Shown: positions 27,195 through 36,361, counted from the first letter of the stretch. The stretch: DNA of 64,000 nt from Actinomyces sp. AC-20-1 (GCF_023369555.1 NZ_JACJVC010000001.1:1-64000); one strand, 5' to 3'. Notes: a model not told the origin generated them from the letters alone. Numbers and translations are program-made.

Positions 27195-27626
27195 ATGAAC
27201 GACGCAGACGGCTCCTCCCTCTTCTCCTGGCTCTTCGGGCGCCGCAAGGAGGAGCGGCCCTCTCGTCAGGCCCACACGCCCCGGGTACCTGTTGACCCGC
27301 CCAGTGAGCCGGCCAGCGCCGCCGAGAGCGCCCTCGTCGCCGGCGGGCAGACGCTCGCCGCGATCAAGGCCTACCGCGATCGCACCGGCGCCGACCTCGC
27401 CAGCGCCAAGCGCGCCATTGACGCGGCCCGTGCGCTCGGAGCGCAGGCTGCGGGGCACCCGGGCGGCCAGCTCACACCCCCGTCGGCTCCCGCCGACAAA
27501 ACGGGGCTGACACCGGAGGAGACCGCACTCGCCACCGTCAACCCAGTTCTCGCCATCAAGATGGTGCGCGAGCGCACAGGCCTCGGGCTGAAGGCGGCCA
27601 AGGCCCTGGTCGACACCGCCCGATGA
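27195..27626 (+). CDS. Protein with two L7/L12 C-terminal-like domains
   Basis: Small 143-aa protein carrying two copies of the motif seen in the ribosomal L7/L12 C-terminal domain: QTLAAIKAYRDRTGADLASAKRAIDAAR (about 55-83) and NPVLAIKMVRERTGLGLKAAKALVDTAR (about 116-143). This is the helix-loop-helix that contacts translation factors in L12 (KxxIKxVRExTGLGLKEAKxLVD). It lacks the L12 N-terminal dimerisation domain and starts with a short hydrophilic lead. It is divergent from the Phd/RelE module. A link to translation control is only suggested by homology. Confidence 0.75.
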   Translation: MNDADGSSLFSWLFGRRKEERPSRQAHTPRVPVDPPSEPASAAESALVAGGQTLAAIKAYRDRTGADLASAKRAIDAARALGAQAAGHPGGQLTPPSAPADKTGLTPEETALATVNPVLAIKMVRERTGLGLKAAKALVDTAR

Positions 27627-27723
27627 GGTGCAGGGGCCTGAGCGCCGAAGGCTGTCACGCTCGCCGGGTCGGCGTCGCCCGGTCAAGCGGATCGACGACG
27701 CTCCCGTGCCCGGTCCCCGTTAC

Positions 27724-28779
27724 TTACAGCGAGGCGTCGACGACGGCGACCGTCTTGCCCAGGGCGTGCCCCTGCGCCAGCAGGAGGTAGGCCTGCGGGG
27801 CCTCCTGGAGCGCCACAGCGCGCTCGACGCGCGGGTCCAGCTCTCCGTCGGCCACCATGGTGAGCAGGCTCGTGAGCATGAGCGTGAGCACGAGCCGGTC
27901 ACGTGAGGTGCCGGCCGAGTAGGCGGCGCCGAGCGAGACCTCGTGCAGGGACGGGGAGACGGAGAAACCGGGCAGCTGTGCCAGGTCCGGGCGCCCGCCG
28001 ATGTAGGCCAGTCCCCCGTTGAAGGCCAGTGCGGCCAGGTTAGCGGTCGCGGAGCCCGCACCCAGGGTGTCGAGCACGGCATCGACGCCACGGCCCTGCG
28101 GGGTCAGGGCGCGTGCGGCGGCCGCGACCGCCTCGGGGCTGCCCAGCGCCCGGTAGTCCAGGACCTCGTCGGCACCGAGCGCACGCACCGCCTCCGCCTT
28201 GCCCGGGGAAGCGGTGGCGATGACGCGCGCGCCCATGAGCCGGGCGAGCTGGACGGCGTAGCCGCCCACTCCCCCGGCTCCTCCCGTGACGAGCAGGGTC
28301 TGCTGCTCACCCACGTGCAGGCGGGTGAGTGCCTGCAGGGCCGTCATGCCGGCGCAGGGCAGGGCCGCGGCGGCCGTCAGGCTCACGGGCGCGGGCACGT
28401 GCGCCAGCGCCTGCGCGTCCACGACCACGTACTCGGCGAGGCCGCCGGGCCGGCGCAGGTCGTGGTGCAGGGCGACACGTGCACCCACCGCCAGGTCCGC
28501 TCGCAGCGGGTCACTGCCCTCGGGTCCGTGGGCGTCCGGGCACACGCCGTCACCGAGCGCGTCCACCGTTCCGGCGACATCGAGCCCCAGCACGTGCGGC
28601 CAGTCCCAGGAGGCGGAGCCGGAGCGGGCGACCTTCCAGTCCACCGGGTTGAGGCCGCAGGCACCCACACGCACGCGCACCTGGCCGGGCCCCGGCTCGG
28701 GGACGTCCTGCTCGGTCAGGTGCATGGCCTGCGCCAGCTCCTCGGGCGGCGCCGGACGGTCGAGGACGAGGGCTGTCAT
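27724..28779 (-). CDS. Zinc-independent MDR-family oxidoreductase (quinone reductase-like)
   Basis: Medium-chain dehydrogenase/reductase of 351 aa. It has a GroES-like N-terminal fold (VRVGACGLNPVDWKVARSG) and a Rossmann domain with TGGAGGVGGYAVQLA. The Cys ligands of a structural zinc are absent, as in NADPH:quinone reductases (ADH_zinc_N family). Start ATG 28779; an in-frame ATG at 28803 is possible and neither has a strong ribosome site. It is isolated in the accessory segment; the substrate is unknown. Confidence 0.85.
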   Translation of the reverse strand: MTALVLDRPAPPEELAQAMHLTEQDVPEPGPGQVRVRVGACGLNPVDWKVARSGSASWDWPHVLGLDVAGTVDALGDGVCPDAHGPEGSDPLRADLAVGARVALHHDLRRPGGLAEYVVVDAQALAHVPAPVSLTAAAALPCAGMTALQALTRLHVGEQQTLLVTGGAGGVGGYAVQLARLMGARVIATASPGKAEAVRALGADEVLDYRALGSPEAVAAAARALTPQGRGVDAVLDTLGAGSATANLAALAFNGGLAYIGGRPDLAQLPGFSVSPSLHEVSLGAAYSAGTSRDRLVLTLMLTSLLTMVADGELDPRVERAVALQEAPQAYLLLAQGHALGKTVAVVDASL

Positions 28780-29144
28780 GGTGGTCGGGTCGCCAGGGCT
28801 CATGAGCCCCGGTGCTAGGCGAGGGCAGAGGGTGGGGCGCACGGGGCAGTGGCACGCTCACGGTGTCCGCACCTTCTCATCGAAGCAGGTTTTTCATTGG
28901 TATCTCGCGGTCCTGCTCCGGCACAGAGCTCGTTGCCGTGGCTCCCACGTGCGTGCGTGTCGCGTACGCACATGGGAGCCGAGGAACGTCGTACGCACGA
29001 TCCGCAAAACCGCGGAATCACGCGGATCATACAAGGCGCTCAGTCACATGAGCGTGCGAGCCGGGCACTGCACCGCCAGCGGTGACGCGCACCCCCGTCA
29101 TCAGCGGCCGCGCCTCACGCCGCCCGGGCCCAGGGGCCGCGGCC
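28780..29144. other. Gene-poor gap with strong hairpins
   Basis: This 365-bp gap between the MDR gene and rsmE holds no credible gene. It is less GC-rich than its surroundings around 28885-29050. It contains a 41-nt near-perfect hairpin (28939-28979) and, just after it, ATCCGC...GCGGA...GCGGAT segments (28998-29029) that can pair in two ways. The octamer GTACGCAC occurs twice (28963-28970 and in 28991-29000). A structured RNA or a remnant of a mobile element are both possible. Confidence 0.45.
28939..28979. repeat. 41-nt inverted repeat (18-bp stem, 5-nt loop)
   Basis: Arms 28939-28956 and 28962-28979 pair over 18 positions with one mismatch and one G-T pair, around the loop TGTCG. No T-tract follows on either strand, so a standard intrinsic terminator is not supported. 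It lies 160-200 bp from the nearest start or stop codon. Confidence 0.7.
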
Positions 29145-29960
29145 TCAGCCCCACAGGCCGGTGTGCTGGGCGAGGACCGCGAGCGCCACCGGCCCGGCGC
29201 TGGCCGTGCGCATGACGTGCGGGCCCAGGCGCACCGTCGAGGCTCCCGCAGCCTCCAGCGCCGCTCTCTCCTCACCACTGATCCCGCCCTCGGGCCCGAC
29301 GACGACACCGAGCACCGGCGGCTCCCCGGCCCCCGCTCCCGGCGCCGCGGTGGGCAGCGTCGCCCCGCCGACCGGGGCCGTGCCCTCCTCGTGCAGCACG
29401 AGGACCACTCCCCCGGCATCGACCGTGCGCCGCACCCAGTCGCACAGCCGGGCCGTGGACCGGACGTCCTCGACCACGGGCACCCGGGCGCGACGCGCCT
29501 GCTTGGCCGCCTCGCGTGCCGTCGTCTCCCACCGGGCCCTGCCCTTGGCGGCCTTCGGCCCGTTCCACACGGACACGCAGCGGCCCGCCTGCCAGGGCAG
29601 CACGAGGTCGACGCCGACCTCCGTCGCCGTCTCGACCGCCTGCTCGTCGCGCCCGCCCTTGGCCAGCGCCTGCACCAGGGTCAGGCGCACCGGCGCCTCC
29701 GGCTCCTCGACGCGCTCAACGACGCGCACGCCCAGGCGGTCCTTGGCTCCACCGGCCCCGGGCCCGGTCACCTCGCACACGAGCCTCAGGCCCTGGCCGT
29801 CGACAAGGTCCACCCGCTCGCCGGAGCGCAGGCGCCGGACCGTGACCGCGTGCCGGGCCTCGGGGCCAGTGAGGACGAGGAGGGTGCCGGCCTGGGCGGT
29901 GGCGCCGGCCCCGGCGGGCTCGAGGGTGTCGGCTGTGAGGACGAAGACGGGTGCGGTCAC
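29145..29960 (-). CDS. rsmE: 16S rRNA (uracil-1498-N3)-methyltransferase
   Basis: SPOUT-class methyltransferase of 271 aa that methylates U1498 of 16S rRNA. It has the N-terminal PUA-like part (EARHAVTVRRLRSGERVDLVDGQG), QALAKGGRDEQAVETATEVGV, and the SAM knot VVGPEGGISGEE plus LGPHVMRTASAGPVALAVL. GTG start at 29960. It normally follows dnaJ in actinobacteria; here the divergent yggS gene has been placed between them. Confidence 0.94.
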   Translation of the reverse strand: MTAPVFVLTADTLEPAGAGATAQAGTLLVLTGPEARHAVTVRRLRSGERVDLVDGQGLRLVCEVTGPGAGGAKDRLGVRVVERVEEPEAPVRLTLVQALAKGGRDEQAVETATEVGVDLVLPWQAGRCVSVWNGPKAAKGRARWETTAREAAKQARRARVPVVEDVRSTARLCDWVRRTVDAGGVVLVLHEEGTAPVGGATLPTAAPGAGAGEPPVLGVVVGPEGGISGEERAALEAAGASTVRLGPHVMRTASAGPVALAVLAQHTGLWG

Positions 29961-30028
29961 AGGCCCCAGCCTACGGGCCGGGAGCCGGCAGCCCGGAGCC
30001 CCTCGGTCCGGTGCTAGCGTCGCCTCCC

Positions 30029-30802
30029 ATGAGTCCCCACGAGTCCGACACCTTTCCCGAGCACGCCCAGACCGTCGCCGAGATCGCCGCGAACCTGGCG
30101 GCGGTGCGCGCTCGTGTCGACGACGCCGCCGCGCGTGCCGGGCGCGAGGGCAGCGCGGTCAGGCTCCTGCCGGTGACCAAGACCGTCCCGGAGCCTCGTC
30201 TGCGCTCCGCCTGGGAGGCCGGGGTCAGGCAGATGGGTGAGAACAAGGTCCAGGAGGCTCTCGGCAAGGCCCGGGCCATGGCGGACCTCGGGATCCACTG
30301 GGCCGTCATCGGCCACCTCCAGACCAACAAGGCCAAGGACGTCGCCGCCTTCGCCCACGAGTTCCAGGCCCTGGACTCCCTGCGCGTCGCCGAGGCCCTG
30401 GACCGGCGCCTGCAGGCCGCTGGGCGCGGCCTGGAGGTCTACGTCCAGGTCAACTCCTCCGGTGAGGACACGAAGTTCGGGCTGGCTCCCGAGGACGTTC
30501 CCGGTTTCCTCGCTGCCCTGCCCGCGTACTCCTCGCTCAGGGTCCGCGGGCTCATGACGCTGGCCGCCCACACCGAGGACCGCGAGCGCGTCATCGCCTG
30601 CTTCCGGCTCATGCGCGCTCTGCGCGACGCGGCCCTGCAGGAAGGCACCGTCGGTGACGGAGGGCTGTCGATGGGGATGAGCGGCGACTTCGAGCTCGCC
30701 GTCGAGCACGGCTCGACCTGTGTGCGGGTGGGCCAGGCGGTCTTCGGGCGGCGCCCCACCCCGGACAGCCTCTACTGGCCCGGCCGGCCCGACGGCCGCT
30801 GA
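30029..30802 (+). CDS. yggS: YggS/PLPBP-family pyridoxal-phosphate protein
   Basis: PLP-binding protein of 257 aa (alanine-racemase-like barrel) important for vitamin B6 and amino-acid homeostasis. The PLP lysine is Lys51 (LLPVTKTVP). Further motifs are GENKVQEALGK, WAVIGHLQTNKAK, VNSSGEDTKFGL and LSMGMSGDFELAVEHGSTCVRVGQAVFG. ATG 30029 is about 8 nt after a -10-like TAGCGT, so possibly leaderless. In most bacteria it sits near division genes; its place between rsmE and dnaJ is unusual. Confidence 0.93.
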   Translation: MSPHESDTFPEHAQTVAEIAANLAAVRARVDDAAARAGREGSAVRLLPVTKTVPEPRLRSAWEAGVRQMGENKVQEALGKARAMADLGIHWAVIGHLQTNKAKDVAAFAHEFQALDSLRVAEALDRRLQAAGRGLEVYVQVNSSGEDTKFGLAPEDVPGFLAALPAYSSLRVRGLMTLAAHTEDRERVIACFRLMRALRDAALQEGTVGDGGLSMGMSGDFELAVEHGSTCVRVGQAVFGRRPTPDSLYWPGRPDGR

Positions 30803-30860
30803 GGCCCGCCGGGCCGAGCGGCAGGCGCCGCGGGCTGGAGCTCAGCCACAGACCCCGGCC

Positions 30861-31991
30861 TCAGCGGCGCTTGCGCGACTTGCCGCCCTTGCCGGCGTTC
30901 TTGATCCGGTCCAGGAAGCCCTCCTCGACGGCGACGTACCCGTCCTCCCCGCGCAGCGCCGCCAGCTCCTCAAGCAGCTCCTTCTGGCGGTCGGTGAGCC
31001 GGGTGGGGGTCTCGACCGTGAGCACCACGTGCAGGTCGCCGCGGCCGTTGCGGCGCAGGCGGCCCACGCCCAGGCCGTCGAGGCGGATGTCGTCACCCGA
31101 CTGGGCGCCCGCGCGCACGGTCACCTCCTGGTCCCCGTCGAGGGTCTCCACGGAGAGCCTGGCGCCCAGGGCCGCGGCGGTCATCGGCACGCGCAGCTCG
31201 GTGTAGAGGTCGTCGCCGTCGCGCTCGAGGCTGGGGTGCTGCTCCTCCTGGATGATGGCGTACAGGTCACCGGCCGGGCCGCCGCCGACGCCGGCCTCGC
31301 CCTGGCCGGACAGGCGCAGGCGCGTGCCCGTGGACACGCCCGCGGGCACGTTGATCTCGATGTCGCGGCGCACGTGGTTGCGTCCCTCGCCCGCGCAGTC
31401 CTGGCAGGGGGTGACGATCCTCGTGCCGTAGCCGCCGCACTCGGGGCACGGAGCGCTGGTCATGATGTTGCCCAGGAAGGAGCGCTGGACGCGCTGGACC
31501 TGGCCCTGGCCGTTGCAGCCGGTGCACTGCACCGGGGAGGTGCCCGGCGCGCAGCACGAGCCCTGGCAGGTGGGGCACTGGACGTAGGTGTCCACCTGCA
31601 CGCTCTTGGTCGCCCCGAAGGCGACGTCGGCGAGCGTGACCGGCACGGCCACCATCCCGTCCTGGCCGCGGCGCGCCCGGGAGGCCGGCCCCCGGCTCTG
31701 TCCGCCGCCGAAGAAGGCCTGGAACATGCCGCCCAGGTCGGAGAAGTCCCCGCCGGGGAAGCCGCCGGGACCGGCGCCACGCAGGGCTTCCTCACCGCCG
31801 AGGTCGTACATCTGGCGCTTGTCAGGGTCCGAGAGCACGTCGTAGGCGCTGGAGACGGCCTTGAACTCGTCCTCGTGGCCAGGGCCGGCGACGTCGGGGT
31901 GCAGCTGGCGGGCCTTCTTGCGGTAGGCCTTCTTGATCTCGTCGGCGGTGGCGTCGCGGCTCACGCCCAGCAGCTCGTAGTAGTCGCTCAC
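30861..31991 (-). CDS. dnaJ: Chaperone protein DnaJ
   Basis: Hsp70 co-chaperone of 376 aa. The J domain is at residues 1-65 with HPD at 31-33. A Gly/Phe-rich region follows, then four zinc-finger repeats (CPTCQGSC, CTGCNGQG, CPECGGYG, CQDCAGEG) and the client-binding domains. A Lys/Arg-rich tail ends the protein. It lies 55 bp downstream of hrcA in the same operon and so is under CIRCE control. It is the DnaJ2 type by context; the dnaK-linked DnaJ would be elsewhere. Confidence 0.95.
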   Translation of the reverse strand: MSDYYELLGVSRDATADEIKKAYRKKARQLHPDVAGPGHEDEFKAVSSAYDVLSDPDKRQMYDLGGEEALRGAGPGGFPGGDFSDLGGMFQAFFGGGQSRGPASRARRGQDGMVAVPVTLADVAFGATKSVQVDTYVQCPTCQGSCCAPGTSPVQCTGCNGQGQVQRVQRSFLGNIMTSAPCPECGGYGTRIVTPCQDCAGEGRNHVRRDIEINVPAGVSTGTRLRLSGQGEAGVGGGPAGDLYAIIQEEQHPSLERDGDDLYTELRVPMTAAALGARLSVETLDGDQEVTVRAGAQSGDDIRLDGLGVGRLRRNGRGDLHVVLTVETPTRLTDRQKELLEELAALRGEDGYVAVEEGFLDRIKNAGKGGKSRKRR

Positions 31992-32046
31992 AGGTGGGAC
32001 TCGTCCTTCGTGTTCGTCAGCGTGCGTTCAGCGGGAGGTGGGTGGT

Positions 32047-33096
32047 TCACCGGGGGTCCGGCCCCGACAGGAACCGGGTGAGGTAGCGGGCGACGGCGCG
32101 CACGGAGGCCATCGTCGCCGGGTAGTCCATGCGGGTGGGGCCGATGACGCCCAGGTGGGCGACGGCGTCGTCCGACCCGGCCGTGTAGGAGGCGGAGACG
32201 ACGCTGGCCTCGGCCAGGGCGTCGTCGTGGTTCTCCGAGCCGATGGACACGCGCATGCCGTCGCCGGCGGCGCGTGAGGCCGGGGCGCCGCCGTCGGCCA
32301 GCAGCCGCAGCAGCACCACCTGCTCCTCGACGGCGTCCAGCAGGGGGCCCAGGGAGGAGAAGTCCGGGGTGGAGCGGGCCAGGTTCGCGGTCCCGGCCAC
32401 GACGAGGCGCTCCTCGGCATCGGGGCGCAGGGCGTCGACGAGCGCACCCGCCACGGCCCGCAGCAGGACGCGCTCCTCGTCGGGGGCCTGCTCGGTCAGT
32501 GCCTCCAGGACGGGCACGACGTCGACGGCCCGGCAGCCCACCAGGGCGGCGTTGAGCCGCACCCGCAGGCGCTCCAGGGCCGGCAGGTCGACGACGTCGC
32601 CGTCCATCACCACGGTGCGCTGCTCGACGCGGCCGGTGTCGGTGATGATGACGAGCAGGACGCGGGCGGGTCCCAGGGCCACGAGCTCGAGGTGGCGCAG
32701 GGAGGTGAGCCTGAGGCTGGGGTACTCGACGACGGCGAGCTGTCCGGTGAGCTGGGCGAGCACGCGCACGGTGCGGGCGACGACCTGCTCGAGGTCGGCC
32801 TCGCCGGTGAGCAGGGCGGTGATGGCGGCCCGCTCGGGGGCCGACAAGGGCTTGACGCGGGCGACCTCGTCGACGAAGAGGCGGTAGCCCTTCTCAGTGG
32901 GCACGCGCCCGGCGCTGGTGTGGGGCTGCTGGATGTAGCCCTCGTCCTCCAGGACCGCCATGTCGTTGCGGATCGTGGCCGGGGAGACCCCGAGCTGGTA
33001 GCGCTCGACGAGGGCGCGTGAGCCCACGGGCTCGCGGGTGCGCACGAAGTCGGTGACGATGGCGGACAGGACCTTGAGGCGGCGGTCGTCGGCCAT
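32047..33096 (-). CDS. hrcA: Heat-inducible transcription repressor HrcA
   Basis: Repressor of 349 aa that binds CIRCE operators and is kept active by GroE chaperonins. The N-terminal winged helix reads VGSRALVERYQLGVSPATIRNDMAVLEDEGYI, followed by PHTSAGRVPTEKGYRLFVD. ATG 33096 follows AGGAG at good spacing; the longer upstream frame crosses the CIRCE element. It heads the hrcA-dnaJ operon. Confidence 0.96.
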   Translation of the reverse strand: MADDRRLKVLSAIVTDFVRTREPVGSRALVERYQLGVSPATIRNDMAVLEDEGYIQQPHTSAGRVPTEKGYRLFVDEVARVKPLSAPERAAITALLTGEADLEQVVARTVRVLAQLTGQLAVVEYPSLRLTSLRHLELVALGPARVLLVIITDTGRVEQRTVVMDGDVVDLPALERLRVRLNAALVGCRAVDVVPVLEALTEQAPDEERVLLRAVAGALVDALRPDAEERLVVAGTANLARSTPDFSSLGPLLDAVEEQVVLLRLLADGGAPASRAAGDGMRVSIGSENHDDALAEASVVSASYTAGSDDAVAHLGVIGPTRMDYPATMASVRAVARYLTRFLSGPDPR

Positions 33097-33149
33097 GCGG
33101 GTCTCCTTCCTCGTCACGGGCTGGGCCGGGCGCTCCCGCACGCGGGCGG

Positions 33150-33176
33150 TTAGCACTCTCACGGTGTGAGTGCCAT
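33150..33176. promoter_or_regulatory. CIRCE operator
   Basis: TTAGCACTC, a 9-nt spacer and GAGTGCCAT match the CIRCE consensus TTAGCACTC-N9-GAGTGCTAA at all left-arm and seven of nine right-arm positions. It lies 54 bp upstream of hrcA and 64 bp before the divergent DUF3097 gene. It is expected to be bound by HrcA. Confidence 0.93.
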
Positions 33177-33239
33177 CCTACGCCGGGGCCCGGCGGGTCA
33201 GACCACCCTCCGGCGTGAGGTTCCCCTACCGTGCCCTGA

Positions 33240-34367
33240 GTGAACACGCCCCGACGACCCCCAGCACCTGCTTCCGCCCCTGCACCTGTGCGGGGCGCCG
33301 CACCTGCCCCCGTGCAGGGCGCCGCACCCGTACCGGGCTCGACGGCGGCCAGGCGCGCCGCCCTGCGCGAGCGGGCCCAGCGCGAGCAGGAGGCCATGAG
33401 GGCCGCCGGCAGGCGCGCCATGACCCCGCTGGAGCGGCGCCGGGCCGAGGCCGCCCCGCCCGTCCGCCCCACGGCGTCGGACCGCTACGGCGGCGACGTG
33501 CTCCGCTCCGACCCCCACCGCGTGGGCCCCCACGCGGTGCGCCCGGAGTCCGTCCACGTGCCCGTCAGCCACGGGCTCGTCGTCGAGGACCGCCAGACCG
33601 GCTTCGTCGGGGCCGCCGTCGCCGTCGAGAAGTCCGGCGGCCGTCACGTCGTCGTCCTCGAGGACCGTCACGGCACCCGCCGGGGCTTCCCCCTGGGGCC
33701 CGGCTTCTGGATCGACGGCCGCCCCGTCATCCTCGACCCGCCCGTCGCCCGCCCGGCGGCGCCCACCGGGCCCGTCAGCGCCGCGGGCAGGAGGCTCACG
33801 GCCTCGGGCTCCTACGCGGTCGAGGGCGGCAGGGCGAGGGTCGCGCGCGCCTCGCGCATCTGGGTCGAGGGCAAGCACGACGCCGAGCTCGTCGAGAAGG
33901 TGTGGGGCGACGACCTGCGCCTGGAGGGCGTCGTCGTGCTCATGCTCGACGGCGTCGACCACCTCGAGGAGGTCATGGCCGAGTTCGGCCCCTCCCCCGA
34001 GCGCCGCGCCGGGGTGCTCGTCGACCACCTCGTGCCCGGCTCCAAGGAGTCGCGCGTCGCCGAGCGCGTGCGCGCCATGCCCGGCGGGGACAACGTGCTC
34101 GTCCTGGGACACCCGTACGTGGACGTGTGGCAGACGGTGCGGCCCGAGCGCGTGGGCCTCGCCGCCTGGCCCGAGGTCCCGCGCGGCACCGACATCAAGC
34201 ACGGCACGCTCGAGGCCCTCGGCTGGCCGCACGCCGACCAGGCGGACGTCGCCCGCGGCTGGCAGCGCATCCTCGCCACGGTACGCACCTACAAGGACCT
34301 GGAGCCGAGCCTGCTGGGGCGCATGGAGGAGCTCATCGACTTCGTCACCGCCCCCGGCACGCGCTGA
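33240..34367 (+). CDS. DUF3097-family protein
   Basis: Conserved actinobacterial protein of 375 aa with no established function. After an Ala/Pro-rich lead (residues 1-75) come SDRYGGDVLRSDPHRVGPHAV, a small domain around VVVLEDRHGTRRGFPLG, and the characteristic RIWVEGKHDAELVEKVWGDDLR...VLMLDGVDHLEEV segment, which looks Toprim-like. Starts at GTG 33240. Members are typically next to hemW/hrcA/lepA, as here. It is divergent from hrcA and shares the CIRCE-containing gap. Confidence 0.85.
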   Translation: MNTPRRPPAPASAPAPVRGAAPAPVQGAAPVPGSTAARRAALRERAQREQEAMRAAGRRAMTPLERRRAEAAPPVRPTASDRYGGDVLRSDPHRVGPHAVRPESVHVPVSHGLVVEDRQTGFVGAAVAVEKSGGRHVVVLEDRHGTRRGFPLGPGFWIDGRPVILDPPVARPAAPTGPVSAAGRRLTASGSYAVEGGRARVARASRIWVEGKHDAELVEKVWGDDLRLEGVVVLMLDGVDHLEEVMAEFGPSPERRAGVLVDHLVPGSKESRVAERVRAMPGGDNVLVLGHPYVDVWQTVRPERVGLAAWPEVPRGTDIKHGTLEALGWPHADQADVARGWQRILATVRTYKDLEPSLLGRMEELIDFVTAPGTR

Positions 34368-34534
34368 GCCGAGCCGGCCCTCCCTTCCACCCGATCCTCA
34401 CAGCGGACGCACAAGGGGCGCTTCCGGCGGGCTCAGGCCGACCGCGCAGGATCTTTCCCAGAGCCCGCAGGGCCGGCGCCACCGGGCAGCCCGGCAGCAA
34501 CCGAGTGGGCGCACGCGAAGGGAGCACCGCAACC

Positions 34535-36361
34535 ATGGCCGTCTCACGCCGACTCATCCTCCAGACCATCCCGCTCGCCGCCGTCCTCGGTGGCCTGGCC
34601 GCCTGCGGCACCTCCACCGGCACGAGCGCGAGCACCACCACCACGGCCTCCCCCGACGCCGGGACCCTCACCCCCACCGACGCGTCCCTCGCACTGGACA
34701 CCGCCGCCTGGTCCTATGACGCCGAGGGCGACGTCTACTACCAGATGGGCCTGGCCTACGGCTCCTCGATCCAGGACGCCGCCTACGAGACCCTCTCGAT
34801 CTTCCTGCCCGGCGCCTACGTCTCCGCCGAGGACAACGGCGAGGGCACCTACACGCTCACGCCCGCCGACGGCACGGCGGGTGCCTACACCTCCGCCACC
34901 GCCCCGGTCGTCCTGCCGGTCAACACGCCCGGCTACTCGGCGCAGTCGCCGCTGAGCGAGTACTCCTACTCCACCATCCAGGCCTACATGGAGGCCGGCC
35001 TCATCTACGTGGTGGCGGGCCTGCGGGGCAAGGACTCGACGTCCGAGGCCGCCGCCGGCAACGCCCCGTGGGGCGTCGCCGACCTCAAGGCCGCGGTGCG
35101 CTACCTGCGCTACAACGCCGCCGCTCTGCCCGGTGACAGCGAGCAGGTCTACGTCTTCGGCCACTCGGGCGGCGGTGCCCAGTCCGCCGTCATGGGCGCC
35201 TCGGGCGACAGCGCCCTGTACACGCCCTACCTGGCGGCCATCGGCGCCGCCACCACTGACACCGACGGCAACGCCCTGTCCGACGCCGTCGCCGGCGCCA
35301 TGTGCTGGTGCCCGATCACGAGCCTGAACGAGGCCAACGCCGCCTACGAGTGGAACATGGGTCAGTTCGCCTCCGACGGCACGCGCGCCGAGGGCACCTG
35401 GACCGAGGCGTACTCGAAGGACCTGGCGGCGGCCTACGCGTCATGGGTCAACGGCGCGGGACTGACCGACGCCGACGGCAACGCGCTCACGCTCCAGGAG
35501 TCGGGTGACGGCGTGTACCTCGCGGGCACGTACTACGAGCACCTCATGGGCCTCATCGAGGGCTCCCTCAACGACTTCCTGGCGGTGACGACCTTCCCGT
35601 ACACGCCCTCGAGCACGACGATGGCCGGCATGGAGCCCGGCGGCTCCTCGGGCGGGGCCCCGTCCGGGCAGGCGCCCAGCGGTGAGGCGCCCTCCGGGGC
35701 CGCCCCCGGCGGCTCGTCCAGCAGCGAGTCGACGACCTACGAGACGGTGGAGTCCTACTTCCAGGCGCTCAACGCCGACGGCGAGTGGGTGGTCTACGAC
35801 TCCGCGGCCGGCACGGCCAGTGTCACGAGCCTGGCGGGCTTCGTCACCTCGCAGAAGCCGGCGTCGAAGGACGTGAGTGCGCTCGACGGCGTCGACCGTG
35901 GCCAGACGGAGAACACGGTCCTCGGTGTGGGCGCCGAGACCCTGCACTTCTCGCAGGTCTCGCGCGATGTCGTCGCGGCGGGCGAGTCGTCCTACGCGGC
36001 GCTGACCGGCTGGGCAGAGGACTACGGCTCGGCGGGCTACGACGCGGACCTCGCCCAGACGGACTCCCTGGGCACTGACGTGCTCGCCCGCGAGCAGATG
36101 TACAACCCGATGTTCTTCCTGCTGGCGGGCTCTGAGGGCTCGGGCACGTCCACCGTGGCGCCGTCGTGGCGCATCCGCACCGGGATCCAGCAGGGCGACA
36201 CGGCCACGACCGTGGAGATGAACCTGGCGCTGGCGCTCCAGGCCGCCGGCCGGGACGTGGACTTCGCGACGGTGTGGGGCCAGGGGCACACGATGGCCGA
36301 GCTGACGGGTGACGGCGAGTCAGCCTTCATCGCCTGGGTGCAGGAGGCGTCCGGCGCCTGA
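34535..36361 (+). CDS. Secreted lipoprotein, subtype B tannase-like alpha/beta hydrolase
   Basis: Cell-surface esterase candidate of 608 aa. A signal peptide ends in a lipobox LAACG (about residue 25). The hydrolase domain has VVAGLRGKDS, NAPWGVADLKAAVRYLRYN, the nucleophile elbow FGHSGGGAQS, and a late Asp/His region ending in WGQGHTMAEL. A Gly/Pro/Ser-rich insert (about residues 365-400) splits the domain. The layout matches subtype B tannases and feruloyl-esterase-like proteins that cleave galloyl or phenolic esters; the exact substrate is uncertain. ATG 34535 has a GAAGGGAG ribosome site. Confidence 0.75.
   Translation: MAVSRRLILQTIPLAAVLGGLAACGTSTGTSASTTTTASPDAGTLTPTDASLALDTAAWSYDAEGDVYYQMGLAYGSSIQDAAYETLSIFLPGAYVSAEDNGEGTYTLTPADGTAGAYTSATAPVVLPVNTPGYSAQSPLSEYSYSTIQAYMEAGLIYVVAGLRGKDSTSEAAAGNAPWGVADLKAAVRYLRYNAAALPGDSEQVYVFGHSGGGAQSAVMGASGDSALYTPYLAAIGAATTDTDGNALSDAVAGAMCWCPITSLNEANAAYEWNMGQFASDGTRAEGTWTEAYSKDLAAAYASWVNGAGLTDADGNALTLQESGDGVYLAGTYYEHLMGLIEGSLNDFLAVTTFPYTPSSTTMAGMEPGGSSGGAPSGQAPSGEAPSGAAPGGSSSSESTTYETVESYFQALNADGEWVVYDSAAGTASVTSLAGFVTSQKPASKDVSALDGVDRGQTENTVLGVGAETLHFSQVSRDVVAAGESSYAALTGWAEDYGSAGYDADLAQTDSLGTDVLAREQMYNPMFFLLAGSEGSGTSTVAPSWRIRTGIQQGDTATTVEMNLALALQAAGRDVDFATVWGQGHTMAELTGDGESAFIAWVQEASGA

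Noticed and set aside
28939-28979. Intrinsic terminator for rsmE
   Set aside because: It lies more than 160 bp beyond the rsmE stop and has no T-tract on either strand. It is kept as an unexplained hairpin instead.
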